DNA from: Notospermus geniculatus
Lineage: Eukaryota > Nemertea > Pilidiophora > Heteronemertea > Lineidae
Assembly: GCA_002633025.1 (NCBI GenBank)
Contig: NMRB01000017.1
Location: 282,919-346,918 of the forward strand
Length of the DNA stretch: 64,000 nucleotides
Reading direction: 5' to 3'
The translations under genes were made by a program, and so were the position numbers. The notes below the pieces were generated by a model. It saw nothing but the letters and a program-made list of their open reading frames with translations. It was not told the origin of the DNA and searched no databases. Of this stretch, positions 11,248 through 22,368 are shown in pieces (within the stretch, counting starts at the first letter, position 1; each line of letters starts with the position of its first letter).

Positions 11248-11991
11248 AAAATTATCCAATGAAGTTCAGCTGGTTATTTCTAAGAAGTGGAATGGATCAA
11301 CGGCGGAAGTAGACCGACGTAGTGTTGCCAGCTATGAAGAGGTGAATTGAGGTTGATATTCAGCGTAAATCATGAAATGAAGGATAGCCTCGAACTAGGC
11401 CTACAGCTCCTAAGTCCTTGAGAATTTACTATGGGTCCCTTTTGAAAAGTTGTAGGGATTGGTCTTGTCTCCCTATTCCAAACCCCGGAGGAGGTATAGC
11501 GGTAATTTTCAGCCCTTTTGAGCAACGATCCTACTGCATGTTCTTCACCGGAAGTGTCCCAATGCGTCAAAGCTGCCATGCGAAAAGTAAATTCATGAAA
11601 ATGACGAAATGCACCCGGGTTATTCATGTACTTTATGACGTCATCAGTTTTGTGGTCACTTGCATCTTGGCAAGACGCACGTGACAATCTTGGACGAACA
11701 TTTTCAGATTTTGGACGATATTTTATAAATCTTGCAATGTATTTGTTTCTATTTGGTAAACCTTCTCTTAATTCTTGCAGTGGTTTTTACATTCTTGGAC
11801 GATATTTTTCAAATTTGCAGCAAATTTTACAATTCTTTGAGTTTTTTATTGTGTAATGAAAATTAAATTCTTGGACTGCACTTTTTCAAAACACTTGAAC
11901 GAAAAAAAACCAGTCTTGAATAAATACGGCTGCTTCACGCACAACCACAATCAGGCAATCGAAGCGCAAATGACGTCGCGGCTTTAAGCCA
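11248..11991. other. No gene recognised
   Basis: Short overlapping ORFs on both strands at 11370-11687 lack recognisable motifs. A loose repetition of TTGGACGATATTTT occurs at 11708-11810. Nothing else can be supported. Confidence 0.45.
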
Positions 11992-12175
11992 CTGTCACAC
12001 TGTGACGACTTAGACGGACGAATCCCCGCGAACTAGAATGAAATGGTCCATGGACCATGCACATGCCTCTCTTTGTCATTACACTATTATGTCCAAAGGG
12101 GTGCGCACATGGTCCATGGACCATTTCATTCTAGTTCGCGGGGATTCGCCCTCCTAAGCCGCCACAGTGTGACCT
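11992..12175. mobile_element. MITE with about 65-bp arms around GGTCCATGGACC palindromes
   Basis: The left arm (from GTCACACTGTGACG through AATCCCCGCGAACTAGAATG to CATGGTCCATGGACC) is mirrored on the right, ending at about 12175. A fragment of the same family lies at 22369-22395. Confidence 0.8.
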
Positions 12176-12298
12176 TGGCTTATTTCACCTTCCTAAAAAT
12201 GTCGCATAGTAACCCAGTGCTCTGAAATGCGGAACTCGAATTAAAATGAGGCATTCACCAACTATGCAGGAAATTTAACTGGCGTTCTTCAAGCCTTC

Positions 12299-12358
12299 GA
12301 GTCATCGCGCCATCGAGTGATCGAGTCTGTCAGTCAAGTACAACAAGCCGAGGACATC
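12299..12358 (-). repeat. Inverted copy of the 11181-11247 repeat
   Basis: AAGTACAACAAGCCGAGGAC preceded by short ATCGCGCCATCGAGTGATCG units. On the - strand it lies immediately downstream of the proline-rich exon and supplies that frame's second stop codon. Confidence 0.6.
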
Positions 12359-12426
12359 ATTTCTTCCTGCAGCCTTCTGTTTTCTGACAGAAACCAGTCC
12401 CGTGATTCGTTGTTGTTGGCATAATC

Positions 12427-13389
12427 CTACTCCATTGGACTCGACATCATGGCACTGTATGACGTGTATGGAGCCAGCTGACTGTATGGATAGGTGTTGT
12501 ATCGATAATCTGAGTACAGAGAATTGGATTGTATAAGTGGTGTTGAGGTATTGTCCATGTATGCTGTCCACTGAGGGGGGGGGGNNNNNNNNNNNNNNNN
12601 NNNNNNNNNNNNNNNNNNNNNNNNNNNNNNNNNNNNNNNNNNNNNNNNNNNNNNNNNNNNNNNNNNNNNNNNNNNNNNNNNNNNNNNNNNNNNNNNNNNN
12701 NNNNNNNNNNNNNNNNNNNNNNNNNNNNNNNNNNNNNNNNNNNNNNNNNNNNNNNNNNNNNNNNNNNNNNNNNNNNNNNNNNNNNNNNNNNNNNNNNNNN
12801 NNNNNNNNNNNNNNNNNNNNNNNNNNNNNNNNNNNNNNNNNNNNNNNNNNNNNNNNNNNNNNNNNNNNNNNNNNNNNNNNNNNNNNNNNNNNNNNNNNNN
12901 NNNNNNNNNNNNNNNNNNNNNNNNNNNNNNNNNNNNNNNNNNNNNNNNNNNNNNNNNNNNNNNNNNNNNNNNNNNNNNNNNNNNNNNNNNNNNNNNNNNN
13001 NNNNNNNNNNNNNNNNNNNNNNNNNNNNNNNNNNNGAGGTCTGTGGAGGTGGGATCGTCACTGGAGCAGGTGGTTCTGGCTCAGAGGTCTGTGGATGTGG
13101 GATCGTCACTGGAGCAGGTGTTTCTGACTCAGATGTCTGTGGACGTGGGATCGTCACTGGAGCAGGTGGTTCTGACTCAGAGGTCTGTGGACGTGGGATC
13201 GTAACTAGAGCAGGTGGTTCTGAGACAGAGGTCTGTGGAGGTGGGATCGTCACTGGAACAGGTGGTTTGTATTTGTTTGTTTCTGGGGGTATATCATTAT
13301 TTGTGTCCTTCTTTGCAAGTATAGCATCGAGCAAATCGCTGCACATCAACTTCGTTGCTGCAAGGTTTGCTTTGACAGCATCTTTCTTT
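12427..13389 (-). CDS. 3' exon of a proline-rich tandem-repeat protein (contains assembly gap)
   Basis: The exon starts after a TTACAG acceptor (13392-13390). It encodes a helical lead-in (KKDAVKANLAATKLMCSDLL) and then at least four 16-residue repeats of the form SESEPPAPVTIPRPQT. The N run interrupts the array, and its true length is unknown. After the gap one frame gives a Tyr/Ser-rich tail (QSNSLYSDYRYNTYPYSQ, then SYSAMMSSPME) ending at TAG 12429-12427. The frame across the gap cannot be proved. Beyond the TAG the same frame stays open for 30 more codons of normal-looking sequence. I do not recognise the family. The repeat looks like a flexible, possibly extracellular or scaffold, segment. 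Confidence 0.5.
12585..13035. other. Assembly gap (451 N)
   Basis: Run of N inside a tandem repeat, probably a collapsed or unresolved minisatellite. The left edge is a poly-G stretch. Confidence 0.99.
13036..13263 (-). repeat. 48-bp coding minisatellite
   Basis: Four to five copies of a 48-base unit (for example GTGGGATCGTCACTGGAGCA plus GGTGGTTCTGACTCAGAGGT) differ by single substitutions. The unit length is a multiple of three, so each copy adds 16 residues in frame. Confidence 0.9.
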
Positions 13390-13834
13390 CTGTAAGTGTA
13401 ATAATAACCAAGTAAAGGACAGTGAAACTCATTCTTTTATGACATACCGGTATTGGATATTACAAATAAATGCTAGCAAAATCTTTTACTTCAGATCTCT
13501 TCAGTTTAGCCTGATGCACTTGTCTTGCAAAATGCAAGTAAAAGCATATTTACTAGCCTTTTATTCATATGACCATTAAATCATTACACTAAAATCACCC
13601 AGTGCTTTTTAAAATTCACTTTATTAGTACCTTCAGAAACTGTGTTTTTTTCTGCATTGTTTTTATGTGCAATGCATACCACTGTAATATTATCAGGATT
13701 AATTGACGATGATACTGGGGCCGTATGCATAAAACATCTAAAGTGTCACTGGGCGAAAAAAGTGCTGTCCGGATAAGTGTGACACCCCAATCCGCACCTG
13801 TATCTACTCGCAAATACGCATCGGAGTGATACCT
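13390..13834. other. No gene recognised
   Basis: Probably an intron upstream of the proline-rich exon. A/T-rich, no motifs. Small ORFs look random. Confidence 0.4.
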
Positions 13835-14415
13835 CTACCCTGTTCCGGGTAGGTATAGGTCTTTCCGCAAGGTATTGGTCTGCTGGCCCATTGACTTGAG
13901 ATGGTACGAAGACGCCTCCGTTGACTTTGCCATGTCTACACACTTGTGCAGCGTAAGTTTCCGTTCCTGCAACAAGCGTTTGCGAATGGCAGAGTCCATG
14001 ACCCCAGCACGATGCAATCACGTATCAGAGAGTCCTGAAGACAGTTGCAGAAATTGCAGGTCTGTGCAAGCGTGCGCAGCGCGATCACGTAGGCCTCGAT
14101 GGTCTCTCCATCATTTTGATTCCGACTGTTGAATGCAAAGCGTTCATAAGTCTCATTGCTTTCACCAATGAAATGTTCATCGACTTTCTTGACGATTGAG
14201 TCCAATTTAGTTCTGTCTTCCCCATTTGCAGCACTGAACTCCATGGCATTGTAGACGTTCAGAGCCCTCTGACCTACAGCATGCAGGAACAACGCCAGGC
14301 TGTAGTCCTCAGTCTGGTCGTTCAGCTTTGCAACGATAGCGTAATTGGCCCACATTTGCTTCCACAAGCGCCAATTTTCAATAAGGTTTGAGTTTTCAAC
14401 ATCAAATGCCCACAA
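13835..14415 (-). pseudogene. Retrotransposon gag-like fragment
   Basis: The - strand frame from 14415 (WRLWKQMWANYAIV, then DDYxLALFLHAVG-like residues, then NSRNQNDGETIEAYV and LRTLAQTC) is a retrotransposon capsid (gag) domain of the Ty3/Gypsy-related kind common in marine invertebrates. A frameshift near 14015 moves the reading to another frame, which continues the typical sequence (IRKRLLQERKLTLHKCVDMA) down to 13835. No protease, reverse transcriptase or LTR was found nearby, so it is an isolated broken piece. Confidence 0.75.
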
Positions 14416-15468
14416 AACTGACCATGCAGTTCTACAAGGTGGTCCCCTCTGTTATTTTGGTAAGTCGTTAAATCCATTCAAATGTTTCTGAAAAATGTCT
14501 CGACGAACGTTTTCCAATTTCTCGTTAGAAGACTTGTTGACCACATGTCTATCAGTCATGTTTTCACATTAGCCAGCAGTGTCGTCTGAATCTCATTAAT
14601 TTGTTCAATGTCATCAGAAAATGTCTCGGCAAGATCCTTAAAAATTAACAAGAAAGTATTAACATACAAGTTTCATCTTCTAACGACCTGCTAACCTGAA
14701 AGGCACCGCACTCCCTAAACGTTTTCTTCGTTCCATCCAAATGAAGTGTCAGGTTCTTACTATTCAACACTGTATCTGCCACCTGAATATTGCCCAACAA
14801 ATTTACACGCATGAGGCGAATGATGATCACCCCGACACCGCTAGCACTTTTCCTCCTTACCCTGTTCTTGCCTAGTGCCTGGCATCCACAAAATATAATT
14901 TAAAGGCTGTCCCATTAGCCTTCTGTAGGGATGACACTGTGATAAACAAATTCTCATAACAAGAGGCTCATGGGCCTGGCACTCAACTGACACCCTTGTC
15001 CCCTGACCATTTCATTGCTGGCATTTCAATGTTGATTCATCAACATACCTATTCACTGGCTGTGCCGGCAGATTTTAGGCAGTACATGTAGACTGCGAAT
15101 GGAATTGGAATTGGGAAGGCCTGACGTTAGTGTGTGCCAGTGTGTATTAGGCTATGCCCGGGCCGTGTTGGGACCGCATGACTCCGACAGATGCCAGAGC
15201 TTAGGTCGAGCTGACCCATCAATCAAAACACTGCACAGCTAAAACAAGTAGGCCTATTTTATGCACATGCATTGAGAATGGGATGACAAGGGTGAATCAT
15301 ACCAGACCTCAGTATGGTTCTTCAATTATGAAATAAATTTTGAACTTGAAGAAAGGAAAGCGGCTGTTAGCTTGCTTCTGGCCGGGCAGGGCTTCTGGAC
15401 CAGTCTAATTGCAGGGTCGATAACAGAGGGTCGGCATATGAGGTACATTCTGTTCAAGTTCCCGAATG
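14416..15468. other. No gene recognised
   Basis: Short ORFs only. Nothing supported apart from the end of the gag fragment and the hairpin that follows. Confidence 0.4.
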
Positions 15469-15510
15469 CACACACACCCGAACCATGGAGAGATGGTTCG
15501 GGTGTGTGTG
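15469..15510. repeat. Perfect 18-bp hairpin with 6-base loop
   Basis: CACACACACCCGAACCAT is followed by GGAGAG and the exact complement. No poly-T follows on either strand. It may be the core of a small foldback element. Confidence 0.85.
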
Positions 15511-16462
15511 ATACACGCTCCGGCTCGCGGTTAATATGTTCGAGCCTACCCGGGTCAGCACTTGGGGGAAGATACGCATGTGCAGAAAACGCAAAACAAG
15601 AGTGAAAGGAATAAACACAAACGCAAGTCCGCCAAAGAAAGACCGCTGTTGTAAGATTACATTCGAATGGTTATGATCTCTATAGCCACATACTGTAATC
15701 CTTCGCTTAACAATCGGATTGGATGGACTTTGATTTTCGCGTGTGTCGATCCCTGTCACAGTTCACGAGACAATACTGGTCAATTTTGTCAATGGTGATG
15801 GTCGAAATCACGTGATTAATACTGCATTCGTCTAAAAAGCCAAATTCCCTATATACAGAAAAAATCCAACGACGTGGCGTTCCGCTCAAGACATTTGAAT
15901 GCTCCGCAAGGTGGCAGCATAGCTGCGTTCCGGGAACATTGCGTCCAGGTGTGCATGATGTCAGAGCAGTGGAGAAAGCGGTCAGCCATTATAAACCTCA
16001 TCATGTCGATAACAGAACCATCAAGTCAACCCTTAAAATACTGCCCTTCCAGCTCTTGCCTGGCACCATTAATGAAGACATTTCTTTGTTATATTTCTCA
16101 AGGTTGTGACAGCAGTAAACTTTTTTTTGATTGTTGATCACATCAACATATGTGTGAAGTTACAGACCCACAGGATGTTTATTTCATGTGATTCGAGGGG
16201 GTCCGAAAACTACATTGTTTTAGTTAATGAGGTCAGGGTCAGTTTGTTGTTTTGGTTTCTTCATATTTTCTATTCATTACATAGATCTTCAATGAGGACG
16301 TCCACTGTTTGTTGTTTTGGTGTCTTCATATTTTTTGGTGTCTTCATATTTTCCATTCATTATATAGATCTTCAATGAGGACGTCCACCGTTTTTTCAAC
16401 TGTGTCAAGCACCTTCCTCTTCATAATTCGGACTTTTTCCTCTTCCTGCTTATTGTCCTTTA
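15511..16462. other. No gene recognised; short tandem blocks at 16250-16385
   Basis: A block of the form CTTCATATTTTCNATTCATT, TAGATCTTCAATGAGGACG is repeated at about 16259 and 16344. Otherwise only chance ORFs. Confidence 0.4.
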
Positions 16463-16592
16463 GGCCCCTATTACAGAGAAGTATACGGTATACGAAAACG
16501 CCTGTTAACAAAGGCTTCAAATGGATTCACGACCGTGAAGCCATTGTTAACCGGCGTTTTCGTATACCATATACTTCTATGTAATTGGGGCC
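16463..16592. mobile_element. 130-bp Harbinger-like MITE with TTA duplication
   Basis: Arms of about 55 bp start GGCCCCTATTACAGAGAAGT and end in GGGGCC. TTA flanks both sides (16460-16462 and 16593-16595), the 3-base duplication typical of PIF/Harbinger. It is inserted right behind a coding remnant on the - strand. Confidence 0.85.
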
Positions 16593-16599
16593 TTATCGT

Positions 16600-17546
16600 G
16601 AAGGTTTTCTGCCGCCACTCATTCCACTTGCAATGAAGACTTCCAGCTGACGATGTAAGAGGCTTCAAATGTTCCCTGAGCTTTTTCGACACCACACTGT
16701 TTACATCTGCGTTCAATGCATTCCTTGGCTGGAAGGTAACCTTCGTAGTTGCAGACAGTTATGTTCATACATGTAGCACGGTCTGATATTTTGAGGTGGC
16801 CCAATCCTGCATCAAACAACACCCTGTTCAATACCTTCAGTTTCAGATCAGCATTCTCACATTTCTCATAGAATTATCTTCATAGAATTCTTGGACCGAG
16901 GACACCACTTCATTTGACAAGGCATCGGACCTCTTTTTGCGGTGTGCCTAATCCTGTTCAATCCTACTGTTCTTGCGTCTCACCAGCTGTGACCACTTCA
17001 AAGTCGAGGCCGCTTTCCTCGCCCAATTTCCTTTAACGAGGGGACGCCCTATTTATCAAACCACCCATAACACGTAGCCACTTCTTGGGTGCAGAAGGTA
17101 ACTTCTCTTTGGCCCTTGAGATCGCCTTTTGTTTGGTTGCATCAGTGAAGAAGTCATTTGATTCTGCTATGTCTGGCATGGTATCCTCAACTTTCTCCAA
17201 ACACTCATCAGTTGGGTCAATTTTTTCTACTGCTGCATTCTCACTCTTATTTTTTCTGTATGCCACCCGATCTTTTCCCCTTTTTTCTTCCTTCTGCTCT
17301 TCACTTAACTTTTCCCGATACTCATGTTTCTTCATTTTCCAGTATAAGCGTTTGGCTGCCTTTTTCTCCTCCATTGTCTGGATTTCCTGCCAGGTTAGTG
17401 GTTTCGTTGAGGTTGGTCCGTTGAGGTTGGAAGACTGGTAATTGTTTCATCGACATTTCTCTCTTCCTCATCATCCTCACAGACGTAATCAACTGCCTTT
17501 CTTTTACGGGCACATCGGCGGAGCGCACAAAGAGGCTTCTCAGGCC
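16600..17546 (-). pseudogene. Decayed gene of a transposon-associated family
   Basis: The coding run starts after a CACTTCAG acceptor (exon start 17546) with GPEKPLCALRRCARKRKAVDY. It shifts frame at a 14-base tandem duplication (17403-17430) and continues as MEEKKAAKRLYWKMKKHEYR, a Lys/Glu-rich helix, and KQKAISRAKEKLPSAPKKWL, ending at TAG near 17033. Farther down (about 16831-16600) a Cys-rich piece (KECIERRCKQCGVEKAQ) and CKWNEWRQKTF follow with more frame changes. I associate these motifs with an uncharacterised multi-copy family of cnidarians and other marine invertebrates. Function unknown. Confidence 0.5.
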
Positions 17547-18261
17547 CTGAAAGTGAAAGAAAAACAACAAGATCAACATTTCAAGTCATCAAAACAGATT
17601 TTTAGTATGCAGGTAGAGGTTACCAAGACACATCCACACACCAAACTTCAGAACTCTAGGCCAAACAATAAGGAAACGTGCCACCATTTTGTAGTTTTGG
17701 CACGTTTTACGCAATTCGACCTATATAACCCTAAAAGTACGGTAGGTCAGATCAAAAACCCGGAGGATAATGTGGTGTCTCCTTGCTAGTAATACCTACT
17801 GTAAAAATTTCAGCAAAATCGAACAATTATTAAGGGAGTGAGTTAACGTTTTATGTTTTTGCAATGAAGCCTAACTCTCAAGGGCTCTCTTCCTAACGAT
17901 CATGTTGTGTACCACGAATTTGAAGTAGTGGTGATTTGCGAACCTTCCATCTTGGTACCACAAGAGATGCTCTGCCCAGTCGCTAAGGGAGGAGCATGTC
18001 CGAGGATGATTGTCATAGAAATCACCTGTTCCATACGAGAAGAGGCAAGGGAAAGAAAAGGCAAAAAAACTTCATTGTGGTAAATTCAGAAACTGGCGTA
18101 TCACCTCTTGATGGCCAAGGAATACATCATAGATTCATTATTTCACAGCAGAAGTCCACAATCACACCTCAAATTAACCGGCTAGGTGCCGCACTTGTGT
18201 TTCCAATTTACTGTAAGAATCTGATTACTGAAATGAATATCTGTGACACTATCCAAGTCAA

Positions 18262-18935
18262 TTCACTATTTCATTCACCAATGTTGTCATCATCTTCATC
18301 TTTTTCCACCTCATCATCATCCTCATTTTCATCCTCCTCAAAGATAACATCATACAGATTCTCGGCCTCATCATCTTCAACATCTTCCTGTATGTAGTTC
18401 CTGATCTGTCTCGACCACAATATCAGCTAACTCCTTTGGCACAAAGTCTTTTTCAGTCCATTTGATGCTCAAAGATCCTGCCTCTGTTTCCCAACCATGC
18501 CCATCTGATTTTGGCACGCACTGCACTGCATTGCCTGGTCTGCTTGGTACCAAATGAGAGCCTGATATTAGCTCTTTTGATGTGCAGTCTGAGGGATGCC
18601 CTGGTAGGAGGCTCTGTTCCGTTGTAACATGAAAGTGGATGTCCACCCTTGGTTTTGAAGCGTTCCACAAACTTCACGTACCGGAGGGTGTTGATGTCAG
18701 CCATCGACGAGCGTTTGTTGTAGAGAAGGCATACGAGGTGCTCCAATCGTTTAAAGATGTGGTTGGGTGCTTCAGGTGATTGCCCAAGTGCACTGAATAC
18801 TTCAAGGAAGTCTGGATGCTCCTGCAGGGTTTTCAGTTGCGTCACTTTTCCTTTTCTCACCAAAGCACAGCCACCTAATGCATGTAAAGCAGGTAATGCT
18901 GAACACATATAGTGATTCTGACACCTGCTGAACAT
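18262..18935 (-). pseudogene. Decayed gene with LHAL-GC motif and acidic tail
   Basis: The frame 18935-18600 reads LPALHALGGC, RKGKVTQLKTLQEHPDFLEV, FSALGQSP and IFKRLEHLVCLLYNKRSS, a pattern I recall from a multi-copy invertebrate family with the motif LHALTGCD. After a frameshift near 18600, another frame carries GHGWETEAGSLSIKWTEKDF. A third change near 18390 opens a strongly acidic tail ending at 18262. At least two frame breaks make it non-functional unless short introns hide there. In the family the segment is associated with transposons. Confidence 0.5.
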
Positions 18936-18957
18936 CTATCAAGGTCGTTTATTAGAC

Positions 18958-19266
18958 AGAAGTTGGTATTTGTATTTCATTTTTGTATTTCATTTTTCCG
19001 TCAGGGCCGACGCAATCAGCATTATTGGCCCTGGTAAGTACGGAGGAGGCCATCACAAGCTACTCATGTTCCTCACTTGGATGGGGTCTTTTACTTGCTC
19101 TTGCAAAGACACAAGGTAAAAGGCACCACGGCTTACTGTCCCATGCGACGGACTGAAGAGCCGGGAATTAAATCCCATATGGCCCGGGCTGGATTCGAAC
19201 CCGGGACCTGCCGCTTGCTGAGTGGGCGTGATAACCGCTAGGCTATCAGGCTCCTCAGAAGTTGGT
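18958..19266 (-). mobile_element. tRNA-derived SINE with target-site duplication
   Basis: Read on the - strand from about 19256, GAGCCTGATAGCCTAGCGG matches a pol III A box and GGTTCGAATCC matches a B box 35 bases later, as in a tRNA-derived head. The body (GGGACAGTAAGCCGTGGTGC, then AAGAGCAAGTAAAAGACCCC) leads to a tail of ATGAAATACAAA repeats. AGAAGTTGGT occurs at both borders (18958-18967 and 19257-19266, included here) and is the likely target duplication. The SINE has split a decayed coding region. Confidence 0.85.
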
Positions 19267-19303
19267 GATTCAGAAGTTGGTGATTCAAGCATGGTCACCA
19301 CAC

Positions 19304-19543
19304 TTAAAACAGAGGCAATGTTGCGGGGATTTTCTTCAGCTTCATTTTCGTGAAAACTAACTCGTTGGTTTCACACCATTTTCTCCTAGCTTGCTTCTCT
19401 TTGATGGCATTCATGTTCCGCCGAGGGTCTGGACCTGGTTTGGTGTCTTCTGGACCTGGGTTGGTATCTTCTGGACCTGGGTTGGTGTCATCAGGTGTTT
19501 TGTGAGGTACACTTGTCAGTAACTTTGTGAGTGCTGTCGTCAC
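19304..19543 (-). pseudogene. Possible exon remnant with DTNPGPE repeats
   Basis: A 79-residue frame begins MTTALTKLLTSVPHKTPDD, carries three PGPEDT-type repeats, then a basic helix (RRNMNAIKEKQARRKWCE). It lies upstream on the same strand as the LHAL-GC remnant, so it may be part of that gene. No domain recognised. Confidence 0.3.
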
Positions 19544-19621
19544 CCCACCGTGTTTTGCTACGACGTGCTTGCTACCCTCAGGTGTTAGGATGGCCTGGCA
19601 GTTGTTGTTATTGGATTTGCA

Positions 19622-19995
19622 CTCTAAAAATTGTTGGGTTAAAAATAACCCAACTGATAACCCAATGAAGTGGTACTATTGCACCTTCCCAACGTTGGGT
19701 TGTTCTTACCCAATCATGTTGGGTACATGTAGCTGATTTGACCCAAACTTTGGGTTAAAAAATGAACCAATTTTAGGTTATATTTGACCCACTACATTGG
19801 GTATTTTGGAAGGTTGGGTTATTACTTCAACCCAATGTTTGAGTCATTATTTGACCCAATGCATGGGGTTACCAAATTGAGTGGTTGGGTATTTTGGAAG
19901 GTTGGGTTATTACTTCAACCCAATGTTTGGGTCATTATTTGACCCAATGCATGGGGTTACCAAATTGAGGGGTTGGGTTAGTCGAACCCAACATA
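19622..19995. repeat. Palindromic TTGGGT / ACCCAA repeat array
   Basis: An array of TTGGGTTA-type and complementary TAACCCAA-type words at short spacing. It includes an 88-base unit repeated in tandem from 19797 and 19885 (TTGGGTATTTTGGAAGGTTG start). Alternating orientation means the region can fold on itself. Confidence 0.8.
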
Positions 19996-20221
19996 TCCTG
20001 TGATTCAATTTGATCAATTAGGAAGGAATGAACGACAACAGGAATGAGATGAAAACCTTTCGTTTTAATAAAAATACAAAAGGCTACAAAATGCATGGTG
20101 CTGGAATTAGCAATTTCAAATTTGGTGGTTTACATTGCACTAAATCATTGTAAATCTGGCGGTGATCACCACACTCTGAAATCACCCAATGAACAGAACA
20201 GCAAAACATACAGGTACCGGT

Positions 20222-20660
20222 ATTTCAAAACATATCAACAGGTGTAGGCCTATATATACACCTGAAGTCCATTGCACAGACATCAATGTGCATGCACTTT
20301 GGCTAACCTTGTCAGTTATTTTAACTTCCTGACCACAAACACACCTATAGGGAAGCCTATTGCACAGATATGCCGAAGAGAATTGGTCTTTGGAAATGAC
20401 CTCATTACACAGAGATTGCATGTACGACTCCTCACACCGGTACCGGTATTTCAAAACATATCAACAGGTTATGAACCTTCAGTCCACTGCACAGACATCA
20501 ATGTGCATGCACTTTGGCTAACCTTGTAAGTTATTTTAACTGTCTGACCACAGACACATACACCTTATAGGGAGGCGTATTGCACAGATTTGCCGAAGAG
20601 AATTGGTCTTTGGAATGGACCTGATTACACAGAGATTGCATGTATGACTCCTCACATGCC
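20222..20660. repeat. Tandem duplication of a 236-bp unit
   Basis: The two units begin ATTTCAAAACATATCAACAG at 20222 and 20458 and share CATCAATGTGCATGCACTTT and GCCGAAGAGAATTGGTCTTT. They differ by about one base in ten or fewer plus small indels. Short ORFs inside are not supported. Confidence 0.85.
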
Positions 20661-20841
20661 TAACAGTGATACTCCACTTGAGTTTTCTCTCAGAAGTTAG
20701 CTGTCTATGGACAATTCTGCTATGGACATGTTTCTTTGGTCTTACCACAGGTCGCAGGTGAGTTACCAAGGTAAGGGTGAGCCAACCTGCAGAAGAAGAG
20801 GTGAGCCAACCTGCAGAAGAAAACCCTAGTGGAGTGTCACC

Positions 20842-20869
20842 TTATTATTATTATTATTATTATTATTAT
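20842..20869. repeat. (TTA)n microsatellite
   Basis: Nine uninterrupted TTA triplets. Confidence 0.95.
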
Positions 20870-21000
20870 ACCATCGCTATCTAACACCAACAGCAGTCAA
20901 CCCAAATGATTTTTATCAAGAAAATAATGCACTTCTCAATGAATAAAACATATTTCAAAACATATTGCAGACCACACCCACACCCACTCCGCATTTTTTA

Positions 21001-21800
21001 GCTCACTCGTGAGCTATAGCCATCACGCGGTGTCCGTCGTCGTCGTAGTCCGTTAGCAGGGCACGTTTTGTAACCGCTGGGGCTATTGATCTGAAACTTA
21101 GTACACATATACCCCTAGGTCAAATGACCTATGACACCCAATTTCGGTCCGATCTGATTCCTGGCTTGGCCACCTGGGGGGATAAACCGAAAACCTTTAA
21201 AGTGCAGTTTCGCCTTAACCGTTGATCGGATCATCACCAAATTTTTATGGTGGTACATCTTATGAGGATACACGACATATCACCCGGGTTTTTGATTTGA
21301 CCTAATTTTCAAGGTCACAGAGGTCAAAGTTCAAAATTTCATCGTCGGGTGGCACGTTTCGTGGCTATTTGTCCTGGATTGTTCAGATTGGGTGTGATGA
21401 TGTATCTAGGTATCCTGTATGTCTGTAGCGGATTTCGGTCCGATCGGACTTCAAGTACGGCCACCAGGTGGCTATCTTGGAAATTGAGCATTGGACCATA
21501 GCTCATTAACTATTGGAGCTAGAATGTTGTGAACTTGAACATGTATGTATCTTTGTAGCCTTCATGTGTACAGCAAATTTCAGCATGATCGGACTTCACA
21601 GACCGCTGCCAGGCAGCCATTTTGGAAAATGCAACTTTGACTTGTGTGACCGATAAATGTTGTTCAACTTGAAAACCCGTATGATATATCATGCATCTGC
21701 ATTAGATGTACCTACAATAAAAATTTGGTGATGATCCGTCGAATAATAAGTTAGTTATTGCACTTTTTGTCCATTTCAATTCAAATGGAGCCACCTAGTG
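21001..21800 (+). repeat. Dispersed repeat family (GCTCACTCGTGAGC start)
   Basis: The block contains GTCCGTCGTCGTCGTAGTCC, TAACCGCTGGGGCTATTGAT, AAGGTCACAGAGGTCAAAGT and several GGCCACCTGGTGGC-like words. A shortened copy lies inverted at 51271-51582, and a small piece (GCTTGGCCTCCAGGTGGCC) at 22278-22296. No ORF, so it is probably a non-autonomous element. Confidence 0.75.
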
Positions 21801-22368
21801 GCTATTCAATGAACCACAGACACACAGAGACCAAGGTGGGGTCAGTCAGTACAGTGACCATGGTAACAGGTAGGCCTTAGCAATGACAGTCAGTTCTAGC
21901 AGTGTTCACCATGTTCACTGGTTTTGTGAATGTTATTAGGCCTAGGCCTATGCTGATTGCTGTGTCAGGGGGATCTGATGATGTTGCCTTTTCCTTTGTT
22001 TGTTTGGACAGGTAGGACTAGGCTTAGGGTTTTTGACAGCTTCTTGGCCTAGGTTCTAACGTTAGTAGGCCTAGGTCATCAACTCAACTTTGATGGGCCC
22101 AATCTAGGCCTAGAGCCTAGGCCTACCGGTAGTCCTACGCCCCCCTCAATACTGGTATTTTGATGGCAATGCAGTTCAAATGCCAAAATACATGTGTGCC
22201 TCCACTTGAACACGCAGTTGTCATCTGTTCTTCTGGGACATTAACCCTAACCAAGTTTCGGTCTGATTCGATTCTTAGCTTGGCCTCCAGGTGGCCAAAA
22301 CCAAGTCCTGCAACTTGGGAATGACTTGACCCAGATGTTCGCTCATATCATTACACGATGTCAACGAG

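Noticed and set aside
15469-15510. Intrinsic terminator
   Set aside because: The hairpin has no T run and the genome is eukaryotic.
19190-19256. A functional tRNA gene on the - strand
   Set aside because: A and B boxes are present, but the region cannot be folded into a full cloverleaf end and continues into a SINE body with a repetitive tail and target duplications.
21001-21800. Protein gene in the GCTCACTCGTGAGC block
   Set aside because: No long ORF on either strand, and the block recurs elsewhere in shortened form, so it is a dispersed repeat.
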